Positions 53,487 to 59,743 of a stretch of 59,743 bases of DNA are shown piece by piece. The stretch spans positions 1 to 59,743 of the forward strand of contig NZ_QMDW01000014.1 in the NCBI RefSeq assembly GCF_003605635.1, in the 5' to 3' direction. Position 1 is the stretch's first letter; each line of letters begins with the position of its first letter. The position numbers and the translations under genes are program-made. Source of the stretch: Halonotius pteroides. Its GTDB lineage: Archaea > Halobacteriota > Halobacteria > Halobacteriales > Haloferacaceae. The notes below the pieces were generated by a model. That model did not search any database and was not told the origin of the DNA. It saw only the letters and a program-made list of their open reading frames with translations.

Positions 53487-53786
53487 ATGAGCGAGATTGT
53501 CTCGACAGCCGACACCCTCGGCGGCGCGCCGCGAATCGAGGGACGGCGGATCGGTGTCCATCATATCGCCGCCCGCGTCGTCGACGGCGGCGAGTCACCG
53601 ATGGCCGTCGCGGCGGAGTACGACCTCGATATCGCGGATGTCCACCGCGCGCTTACATACTACTACGACAATCCCGAGAAGATGCGCCAGGTGCAAGCCG
53701 AGCGACAGTCGATTCCTGACGGTGTTTCCGTCGTTCGTGGCCCCGACGACCTCGATGCCGATATCCAGTCCGAACGCGAAGTATGA
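53487..53786 (+). CDS. DUF433 antitoxin-like protein
   Basis: Encodes 99 residues from ATG 53487. GAPRIEGRRIGVHHIAARV and SPMAVAAEYDLDIADVHRAL are the DUF433 helix-turn-helix pattern. DUF433 proteins are thought to act as antitoxins paired with PIN-like DUF5615 toxins. Its stop overlaps the next start by four bases, the usual arrangement for such pairs. Confidence 0.85.
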   Translation: MSEIVSTADTLGGAPRIEGRRIGVHHIAARVVDGGESPMAVAAEYDLDIADVHRALTYYYDNPEKMRQVQAERQSIPDGVSVVRGPDDLDADIQSEREV

Positions 53787-54118
53787 GGCTGCTGGCCGAC
53801 GAACACGTCCCGACAGCGTTTGTGTCGGCCCTCGATGGCGAAGGCCACGATGTCGCTGTCGTCGGCAACGAACTCCCGCTGAGTGCTGACGACAAGGTGC
53901 TACTTGAGTACGCCCGCGAGACGAATCGCGCGATTCTCAGCCAAGACACCGACTTCCGTGGGGCCGACCCAGAACTGAAGGGTAAGCCGTTTCCCGGCGT
54001 CCTCGCGTGTGATCCAACTGCCTCACCTGGTGAGATTGCTACTGCCGTCAGGCGAATCGATGCCGTCACGGACGACCTCTCAGAAACGGTGCTGTATGTG
54101 CCGGGCGAGTGGCTCTGA
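53783..54118 (+). CDS. DUF5615 PIN-like toxin candidate
   Basis: Encodes 111 residues. LLADEHVPTAFVSALDGEG holds the first catalytic Asp/Glu of the PIN-like fold, and AILSQDTDFRG the C-terminal acidic pair. DUF5615 proteins are predicted RNases controlled by their DUF433 partner. All expected acids are present, so it looks intact. Activity is not demonstrated for most members. Confidence 0.85.
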   Translation: MRLLADEHVPTAFVSALDGEGHDVAVVGNELPLSADDKVLLEYARETNRAILSQDTDFRGADPELKGKPFPGVLACDPTASPGEIATAVRRIDAVTDDLSETVLYVPGEWL

Positions 54119-54132
54119 GGAACGAAAGCGCG

Positions 54133-56469
54133 CTACTCCACCGTCACCGACCGACTCGCCCGCACCGGCGGCAACGACAACTCGGGAAACGTCACTTCGA
54201 CGGTGAACTCCAGATCCTCGTCGGCCCCGAACACACCGACCGGAACCGCCGTTTCGTCGCTCAGATAACACCGCTTTTCGTTCATCTCGACGCCGTTGAC
54301 CGTCACACGAATCCCGACGGCCGCGCTCCCGGCGGTCGTTCGCACCGTAATCTCACACATCTCGTTGTCGCCGCGGGCGATGCTGGTCGGAAAGTCGCCC
54401 CACTCAACGGCGATCCGCGGCAACTCGCTGGCCGCGTCAGCGACGCGTTCGGCAACACCAGCCGTGAGACCGGCGCGTGTGAGTTCGTCAACACCGGCCG
54501 CAACGAGGTCGCCGGGCGTCGTCAGCCCGCCGGTGGCAAGGGTTTCGGCCCGGCCCGCGCCGACGCCGTCGATGGCGGTGAGGCCGACCGCCTCCCGGGA
54601 GACGCCGTGTTCGACGCGGGCTTCGATCCGGCGAACGAGATTCGCCGCTCGCGGGCCAGCAAACCGGTCGGCGAAGGCATGCAGTGCCGCCAGCAGGCGC
54701 AGGGCGTTCTGCTTGATCACCCACGCGTCGCTGCGGAGCCCCGAGGGCACCCGGTCGTCCATGCTCGCCTGCAAAATAGCGAGCACCTTCCGGTGGCCGT
54801 TTTCGAGGTCGGTATCGGTGTCGCCCAGCACCTCGTCGATGGCGTCGGTTTCGGCCTGCCGGGCGGAGACGCTGTCGAACTCCTCGGCGCGGGCGACGGC
54901 GTCGAGAACGGCATCGACCGAGAGGCGGTCGCGCTCGACGAGGTCGGCAAAGCCGACGGCCGTCGACAATCGAAGATAGAAGTTCGACGCCAGCCGGCCG
55001 AGTTGCGTTCCCTCGACACCGAGGTCGCTGTCGGTGTCAACGAAGCCGCGCTCGACGAGCGTTTCCAGCGTCGAGCGCACCCGCTCGCGGAGCCCCTCGG
55101 GATCGTAGGCCTCGGGATTAGCATGGGCGCGCTGGTAGTAGAACGTCGTCTCCAGCCAGTCCATCACGTCGTCGAGATCGCGGATCGTCCCCAGCGCGAT
55201 CTCGGCGTTGAGATGGGCGTCGAGATCGTCAGCCAGCCGGGATTCGATCTCCTTGCCGTCCCGAAGCAGCCGCCGGTATTTGTCGGCGTCCTCGCGGTCG
55301 CAGATCACCCAGCCGTAACCCACGTCGTCGTAGTCGGGCCGACCGGCACGGCCGAGCATCTGGAGGATATCGAGCGGGCTGATGTCGACCTCGCCCTCCA
55401 GCGGATCATGGTACTTGGTGTCACGGATCACGACACAGCGGGCCGGAAGGTTGACCCCCCACGCCAGCGTCGAGGTTGAAAAGAGCAGTTGGATCGTGCC
55501 GTGCTTGAACCACTCCTCGATCCTGTTGCGATCGTCCTTGCCGAGACCCGCATGGTGGAAGGCAACACCGTCGGGAGCCCCTTTCCGGAGGCTGTCGTTT
55601 TTGAGTTTCGTCGCGTCGTTGTGGAACTCGTAGTCGCCGCGAGCACCCATCGGGATATCGCGGTCGGCGATCTCATCGCGGGCCTTGGCGGCCGCCCGCA
55701 CCGCGTCCTGCCGGGAGGAGACGAAGACGATGGCCTGGCCCTCTTCGCGGAGGTGGGGTTCGACCTTGTCGAGGGCGCTGTAGAGCCGGCGGTATTTGTC
55801 GGCGAAGGCGTTGTCACCGTGGCTGTAGGTCTGGACGTCGGTGTGGAGCTCGACGGGGCGATACGCCTCGCCGAACTCGAAGGTCGCCTCCGGCGGTGCG
55901 TCGAGCCAGCCGGCCACGTCGTCGATGTTCGGCATCGTCGCTGACAGCGCGACGGTCCGGGGCGCGCAGAGCCGCCGGAGCCGCGAGATCGTTACCTCAA
56001 GGACGCCGCCGCGACCTTCCGAGTCCAACAGATGCACCTCGTCGATGACGACGCAGTCGACATCGGTAATGAACGAATAGCGCGGCGAGTCGTGTTTGCG
56101 CGTCGCCGAATCGGTCTTCTCGGGTGTCATCACGAGGATATCGGCGCGTTCGGCCCGTCGGGGGTTGAGATCGCGCTCGCCGGTGACGACGTAGACGGAG
56201 TAGCCGAGTTCCTCAAACCGATCCCACTCGGCTTCCTTCTCGTTCGTGAGTGCGCGCATCGGGGCCATGAACAGCGCGGTGCCACCGTCGCGCAGACAGC
56301 GGCAGATCGCCAGCTCGGCGAGCGCGGTTTTGCCGGCGGCGGTCGGCGCGCTGGCGACGACATTGTCATCAGTTTCGAGAATGACCGGCAGGGCCTCCCG
56401 CTGCATCCGGTTGAACTCCTCGAATCCGAAGGCGTCGGCGAACTCCGGGATCGCCTCGGCGACCTTCAC
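54133..56469 (-). CDS. Ski2/Brr2-like DExH helicase with Sec63-type domain
   Basis: Encodes 778 residues. Motif I APTAAGKT (about residues 41-48), DEVH (motif II), SATMP (motif III), FSTSTLAWGVNLPA (motif V) and QMLGRAGRP (motif VI) define a superfamily 2 helicase. A winged helix and a ratchet/Sec63-like region follow, with a helix-hairpin-helix (AIDGVGAGRAETL) and a C-terminal beta domain of about 110 residues. It is related to Hel308, but the C-terminal Sec63/Ig-like part resembles the Brr2/Mer3 group. Role probably in DNA repair or RNA handling. Confidence 0.88.
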   Translation of the reverse strand: MKVAEAIPEFADAFGFEEFNRMQREALPVILETDDNVVASAPTAAGKTALAELAICRCLRDGGTALFMAPMRALTNEKEAEWDRFEELGYSVYVVTGERDLNPRRAERADILVMTPEKTDSATRKHDSPRYSFITDVDCVVIDEVHLLDSEGRGGVLEVTISRLRRLCAPRTVALSATMPNIDDVAGWLDAPPEATFEFGEAYRPVELHTDVQTYSHGDNAFADKYRRLYSALDKVEPHLREEGQAIVFVSSRQDAVRAAAKARDEIADRDIPMGARGDYEFHNDATKLKNDSLRKGAPDGVAFHHAGLGKDDRNRIEEWFKHGTIQLLFSTSTLAWGVNLPARCVVIRDTKYHDPLEGEVDISPLDILQMLGRAGRPDYDDVGYGWVICDREDADKYRRLLRDGKEIESRLADDLDAHLNAEIALGTIRDLDDVMDWLETTFYYQRAHANPEAYDPEGLRERVRSTLETLVERGFVDTDSDLGVEGTQLGRLASNFYLRLSTAVGFADLVERDRLSVDAVLDAVARAEEFDSVSARQAETDAIDEVLGDTDTDLENGHRKVLAILQASMDDRVPSGLRSDAWVIKQNALRLLAALHAFADRFAGPRAANLVRRIEARVEHGVSREAVGLTAIDGVGAGRAETLATGGLTTPGDLVAAGVDELTRAGLTAGVAERVADAASELPRIAVEWGDFPTSIARGDNEMCEITVRTTAGSAAVGIRVTVNGVEMNEKRCYLSDETAVPVGVFGADEDLEFTVEVTFPELSLPPVRASRSVTVE

Positions 56470-56593
56470 GGCGACTCACCGGCGGGATGCCTCATTGGAT
56501 GATGTCGGGCGGCCGGCGATGAAAGGCGTTTCCTTCGGGCTCGCTTCGAGTGGCGATATGACTGGGGCCACAGCGACGCTCGGAGAAAGAAAG

Positions 56594-57187
56594 CTACCCG
56601 AGATGGCGATCGATGACAGCTTTGGCCTCTTGGCCGGCCTGTTTCCAGCCATACCCTGACGCATACACATGCCGTTTGCTCTCGACGAGTTTCTCCGGGG
56701 AGGATTCCTCGAACCCGCCGCGATCCCACGCGCCGGACTCCCGGAGCCACGTGACGACGTTGTTCTTTGTTTCGGGCCAGGAAAGATCGACCATCTCATA
56801 CCACGCGATCATCGCAAAGACCGCGTTGTCGTGACAGCCCGGCACCGAGCCGTGTTCGTAGATCGTTGCCATCGGCTCGATCGAGGGCTCGGAGACCTGC
56901 TCAGCGTACTCTGCGGCTGTCAGCAGTCGGAGCGTGCCATCATCGGCCTGCTCGATCCGATTAAGCGATTTGAGCGTCGCCAACGCGGCGGTGTGGAGGT
57001 CGCGCCACTCGCTGTCGATGGCCGTCCGAAGCTCCGCCTCGGTGAGTTCCTCGGCGGTGAGGACGGCAAGGGTATCGATATACGCCTTTTCGACGGTTGG
57101 CCACGGGGTGCCCTCAAACCGGCAGTCGGGATCGTGGAGGCTGTTGGTCGTTCGACAACCAGGACAGGGGTAGCTGAAACGCGGCAC
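56594..57187 (-). CDS. Haloarchaeal conserved protein with N-terminal zinc knuckle (DUF7474-like)
   Basis: Encodes 197 residues. The N-terminus FSYPCPGCRTTNSLHDPDC has Cys and His spaced for one zinc. A helical middle (LTEAELRTAIDSEWRDLHTA) and a C-terminal SGYGWKQAGQEAKAVIDRH follow. I associate it with haloarchaeal DUF7474; function unknown. It is divergent from priL. Confidence 0.68.
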   Translation of the reverse strand: MPRFSYPCPGCRTTNSLHDPDCRFEGTPWPTVEKAYIDTLAVLTAEELTEAELRTAIDSEWRDLHTAALATLKSLNRIEQADDGTLRLLTAAEYAEQVSEPSIEPMATIYEHGSVPGCHDNAVFAMIAWYEMVDLSWPETKNNVVTWLRESGAWDRGGFEESSPEKLVESKRHVYASGYGWKQAGQEAKAVIDRHLG

Positions 57188-57300
57188 GACCGATAGTTTG
57201 GCGCGCCGTGATTATAATTTACGTCGTCGGTGGCGTTCCGCGAACCAGCAACGCCGCTGACCGTCGGGCTTATTCGCCCTGCTTGTGAAAGCCGTATACA

Positions 57301-58416
57301 ATGGCGATCACCCCACGAGACGCCCGGTATCCGTTTCTCGCGGCGGCCCGAGAGGCCGTCACGGAGACAGGTGTCGATCTGGGCACGCTTGTCGCCACCG
57401 ACGAGCCGGCCGTCGACCGCGGCCGCGAGCGCGTCGAACGCGCGCTGTTGGCCGGCCGTGTCGACAGCGAAACATCCGACGAGTGGCGGGTCGAAGACGA
57501 GCTACTGTCGTATCCGATCGCCCGCATTCTTGTGTCACTGCTTGACTCGCCGGCAGCCGTCGAGAAGTACGCCGCCGCGGAGGCCAAAACCGCGATCGAA
57601 CGGCTCAAAGACGATCTTGAGGCCGCCGGCAGCGAACTCCGAAGCACGCCGGACGCCAACCTCGATCGCGAAACGCTGATCGCCGAACTCGGACTTGATG
57701 GGGCGATCACACCCGAGGCCGACACGCCACAGCCGGCGGCTGCTCCGGAGTGGTTTTGGATCGAGGTGGGAACGTATCTCGATTTAGCGACCGGCCTCGG
57801 CGACGACTGGCGACTGGTCAACCGCGAACTCAGCGACGGGCAGGTGCGGGTCGACCGCGAGGAGCTGTTTCGGCTGCTGCGGGCGGCGATCCGCCGGCGG
57901 GTCGCCGAGGGGCTGCCCTTCGAGGGCCTTGACGAAGACGAGGGAATCGCCGCCGAGTTGGAGGCGGAACTCACAGACCTACGGCGGCTGTTGTCGGAAC
58001 GCCCTGCGGTCGGCGAGATCGATTTCGTCGCCCGCGAGCTGTTCCCGCCGTGTATCGAGAATCTGCTCCAGAAGGCCGAAGAGGGGGTCGAACTCGAAGC
58101 CGTCGAGGGGTTCACGCTGATGGCGTTTCTCACCGGGATCGGGATGGATGCCGACGAGATCGTCGCCTTCTGTAGGGAATCCTCACTCGATCCCGATGGG
58201 ATTCGCTACCAGATCGAGTATCTGCAGGCCGACCGCGGCACGCAGTACCCGCCGCCGTCCTGTGAGACGCTGAGTACCTACGGGATCTGTCACAACGAGG
58301 ACGACCACTGGAAGGTTGCCGGCCATCCGCTGGCATACTACCAGCACCAACTAGAGACGACCGATCAGAATCTCGTTGATTGGCGGGAGCAAGCAGCGGT
58401 AGACAGCGGTAAGTGA
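57301..58416 (+). CDS. priL: DNA primase large subunit PriL
   Basis: Encodes 371 residues. The C-terminal iron-sulfur domain has Cys251 (FPPC), Cys291 (AFC), Cys321 (PPPSC) and Cys330 (YGIC), the four ligands of the [4Fe-4S] cluster of archaeal/eukaryal PriL. FTLMAFLTGIGMDADEIV is also typical. It partners PriS in primer synthesis. The ATG follows a GTATACA element too close for TATA use; it may be co-read from elsewhere. Confidence 0.92.
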   Translation: MAITPRDARYPFLAAAREAVTETGVDLGTLVATDEPAVDRGRERVERALLAGRVDSETSDEWRVEDELLSYPIARILVSLLDSPAAVEKYAAAEAKTAIERLKDDLEAAGSELRSTPDANLDRETLIAELGLDGAITPEADTPQPAAAPEWFWIEVGTYLDLATGLGDDWRLVNRELSDGQVRVDREELFRLLRAAIRRRVAEGLPFEGLDEDEGIAAELEAELTDLRRLLSERPAVGEIDFVARELFPPCIENLLQKAEEGVELEAVEGFTLMAFLTGIGMDADEIVAFCRESSLDPDGIRYQIEYLQADRGTQYPPPSCETLSTYGICHNEDDHWKVAGHPLAYYQHQLETTDQNLVDWREQAAVDSGK

Positions 58417-58459
58417 GAAGGCGAGACGCGGAGGCGACCTACGTGATCGGTAACAACGA

Positions 58460-58669
58460 TCAGTCGTCGGCACGAGCAAGGCCGAAGCCGACGGCGGCCA
58501 TCAACAGAACGAAGCCGGCTAGCGCGGCGACAAGCGCGAAGCCGCCGGTCGGGTCGAAGCCGTCGGTTCCGTTGAACACGACGCCGATGGCGACAAGACT
58601 CGCGAGGAACAGCCCGACGGCAAACAACGACGCAACGGTCTGCCGGCGAAGCTCCGCGTCGATTTCCAT
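58460..58669 (-). CDS. Small two-helix membrane protein (DUF7472-like)
   Basis: Encodes 69 residues from ATG 58669 with two membrane spans (about 13-31 and 43-63). RRQTVASLFAVGLFLAS and LARADD ends are shared, as I recall, with a haloarchaeal family DUF7472. Function unknown; convergent with priL. Confidence 0.6.
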   Translation of the reverse strand: MEIDAELRRQTVASLFAVGLFLASLVAIGVVFNGTDGFDPTGGFALVAALAGFVLLMAAVGFGLARADD

Positions 58670-58743
58670 ACGCGCCGATTCTGCGGGCCAGCCCAAAAGG
58701 GCTTCGAAACCGCCGACGACAGTGTCGGTTCGGCGTCGGGCGA

Positions 58744-59166
58744 TCAGAGGTCGTCAAGCGTCGTCCGCTCGCTGTGGCCGACGAGTTCGTCGAAGTCGGT
58801 GCCGTCGGCGAGGGCGGTCTCCTTTTTGACGCGGTAGTTGCCGCCGTCGGTCGTATAGAGATCACCCGGATGAAAGAAGTACCAGTCCTCCCGATCAAAG
58901 CGGACGGCGATGCGGGCCTTCGCGCCGAAGTTCTGGGCGAAGTAGACCAACGCCTCGACCTCCTCGCCGGAGAGATAGATCGGATCGCCGCTGGATGATT
59001 TGGCCTCGATAGCATAAAATCGGCCGTCGTCGCCGGCCAGCACGTCCGGCAGGTCACGGTCGGTGGCACTCCCGCTGGCCGGTGCGCGCATGACCGCAAA
59101 GCCGGCCGCATCAAGCTGGTTGACCAACTCGCGTTCGCGGCGATCGCCCTTCCGGTTGGCACTCAT
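58744..59166 (-). CDS. hjc: Holliday junction resolvase Hjc
   Basis: Encodes 140 residues from ATG 59166. The nuclease core has Glu11/Glu13 (ERELVNQL), DLPDVLAG with Asp41, and IEAKSS with Glu54 and Lys56, the E-x-K pattern of the archaeal Hjc fold. It cuts four-way junctions during recombination repair. C-terminal 30 residues are a halophile extension. Confidence 0.94.
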   Translation of the reverse strand: MSANRKGDRRERELVNQLDAAGFAVMRAPASGSATDRDLPDVLAGDDGRFYAIEAKSSSGDPIYLSGEEVEALVYFAQNFGAKARIAVRFDREDWYFFHPGDLYTTDGGNYRVKKETALADGTDFDELVGHSERTTLDDL

Positions 59167-59275
59167 CGGTAGCGAAGGGTGGTTGGTGTAGGCGGTCGGT
59201 GTGGTCGTCGGCATCGTCGCGTGCGGTGCATACGGGAGGCTAGTTGGGCGCGGGCAAAAGGATACGGCCGCCGGT

Positions 59276-59503
59276 TCACGGGTCGTCAGCGTCCGTGCTC
59301 GATTCTGTGTTGCTCCCCATGGCGTTTTCGCTTAGTTTCTCGGCCACGTCGCCGGCAGCAAGGGTCGTCGATCCGACGTAGATCAGTGGAAGAGAGATGA
59401 GCAGCACGATATCTCCGAGCAGACGCTCCTGGATCATCCCTACATACGCGCCGACGATCACGCAGATGGCAGCCAACCCGAGATACGCCCAACCGGCATT
59501 CAT
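59276..59503 (-). CDS. Small two-helix membrane protein
   Basis: Encodes 75 residues. Two membrane spans (about 5-22 and 30-49) and an acidic, Ser-rich cytoplasmic tail of 25 residues. No family recognised; it has the composition of a genuine haloarchaeal membrane protein. Confidence 0.55.
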   Translation of the reverse strand: MNAGWAYLGLAAICVIVGAYVGMIQERLLGDIVLLISLPLIYVGSTTLAAGDVAEKLSENAMGSNTESSTDADDP

Positions 59504-59658
59504 ACCCGTAGTGCTCCGAGCGAGGGCAAAAGTGCGACGGTTTCAGCGGCGAGCCACGGGCGGCAGCGTTCCACCAGCTATCTTTTCTCAAGGCGAGAAT
59601 CCAGCCGTTCACGCCGGGTGTGAAGCCGACAACTACTGACCGTTCCACAATTGGTCGA

Positions 59659-59743
59659 ATGTTGAATACCCCACGCTGGCAAACATTTCTTACCAAGTTC
59701 ATCAACTCGCTCAAGGGTGTCTCGTCCCGAAAAATTCGGGACG
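59659..59743 (+). CDS. Start of a gene cut by the window edge, unknown
   Basis: An open frame runs from ATG 59659 to the last base, beginning MLNTPRWQTFLTKFINSLKG. The first residues are basic and helical. It could be the N-terminus of a transposase or a small regulator, but too little is visible to decide. The frame also encodes the terminal hairpin described separately. Confidence 0.4.
   Translation, partial: MLNTPRWQTFLTKFINSLKGVSSRKIRD
59723..59743. repeat. Perfect 9-bp stem hairpin at the window edge
   Basis: CGTCCCGAA and TTCGGGACG are perfect reverse complements with a 3-base AAA loop, ending at the last base of the window. If non-coding it could be an element end; if the reading frame from 59659 is real, the hairpin lies inside it. 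Confidence 0.55.

Noticed and set aside
54109-55479. 456-codon frame opposite the helicase
   Set aside because: Antisense shadow of an intact DExH helicase; its product has no recognisable domain.

Overview
The window comes from the chromosome of a halophilic archaeon (class Halobacteria). The evidence is acidic proteins, TATA-type promoters close to start codons, many TGATG/ATGA gene overlaps, a bacteriorhodopsin with its Bat-type upstream box, an A-type ATP synthase subunit, a thermosome, PriL, Hjc, archaeal LeuRS, Azf-type glucose-6-phosphate dehydrogenase and several haloarchaea-only families. A genus cannot be fixed from sequence alone; the bop gene and DhaKLM would suit a Haloferacales-like phototroph.

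Region 1 (1-12.7 kb) is a metal-acquisition island. It starts with an ECF-type cobalt/nickel-like transporter (CbiM-like, small membrane protein, CbiQ, CbiO). Then come a divergent FAD oxidoreductase and an operon of a COG0523 GTPase, a DUF7511-like protein, a small unknown and a paralogue of ribosomal protein uS14 that has lost two of its four zinc cysteines. An ASCH-domain protein and a 50-residue tandem C2H2 zinc-finger protein follow. The znuA-DUF7511-znuC-znuB operon has a very His/Glu-rich ZnuA, and two more COG0523 GTPases close the island. Together these look like an archaeal zinc-limitation response: import, metal chaperoning and zinc sparing at the ribosome. This is the most interesting system in the window.

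Region 2 (12.8-30 kb) holds a frameshifted lipoprotein gene, a 1485-residue PAS/GAF/HTH regulator, a small regulator operon (unknown, DUF7344-like, PadR), a MATE exporter, thiE-thiM, an M29 aminopeptidase, a creatininase-family protein, MptD, azf, an unusual inverted-repeat element, atpD, bacteriorhodopsin and a glycerophosphodiesterase. Region 3 (30-39 kb) has leuS, an ornithine cyclodeaminase-family enzyme and a loosely packed stretch of membrane proteins, including a halocyanin-like protein lacking two copper ligands.

Region 4 (38.6-43.4 kb) is an arsenic-resistance locus: an arsenate reductase-like phosphatase and ArsR on one strand, and arsD-arsA plus two small proteins ending in Cys-Cys on the other. 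A decayed transposase lies next to it. Region 5 (43.6-59.7 kb) is mostly core genes: thermosome, dhaKLM, hisI, an EamA exporter, a TrmB/FilR1-like regulator, a DUF91/zinc-ribbon protein, a HAD phosphatase, a DUF433/DUF5615 toxin-antitoxin-like pair, a Ski2-like helicase, priL and hjc. The window ends inside a new reading frame and exactly at the end of a perfect hairpin. I found no rRNA, tRNA or CRISPR array.
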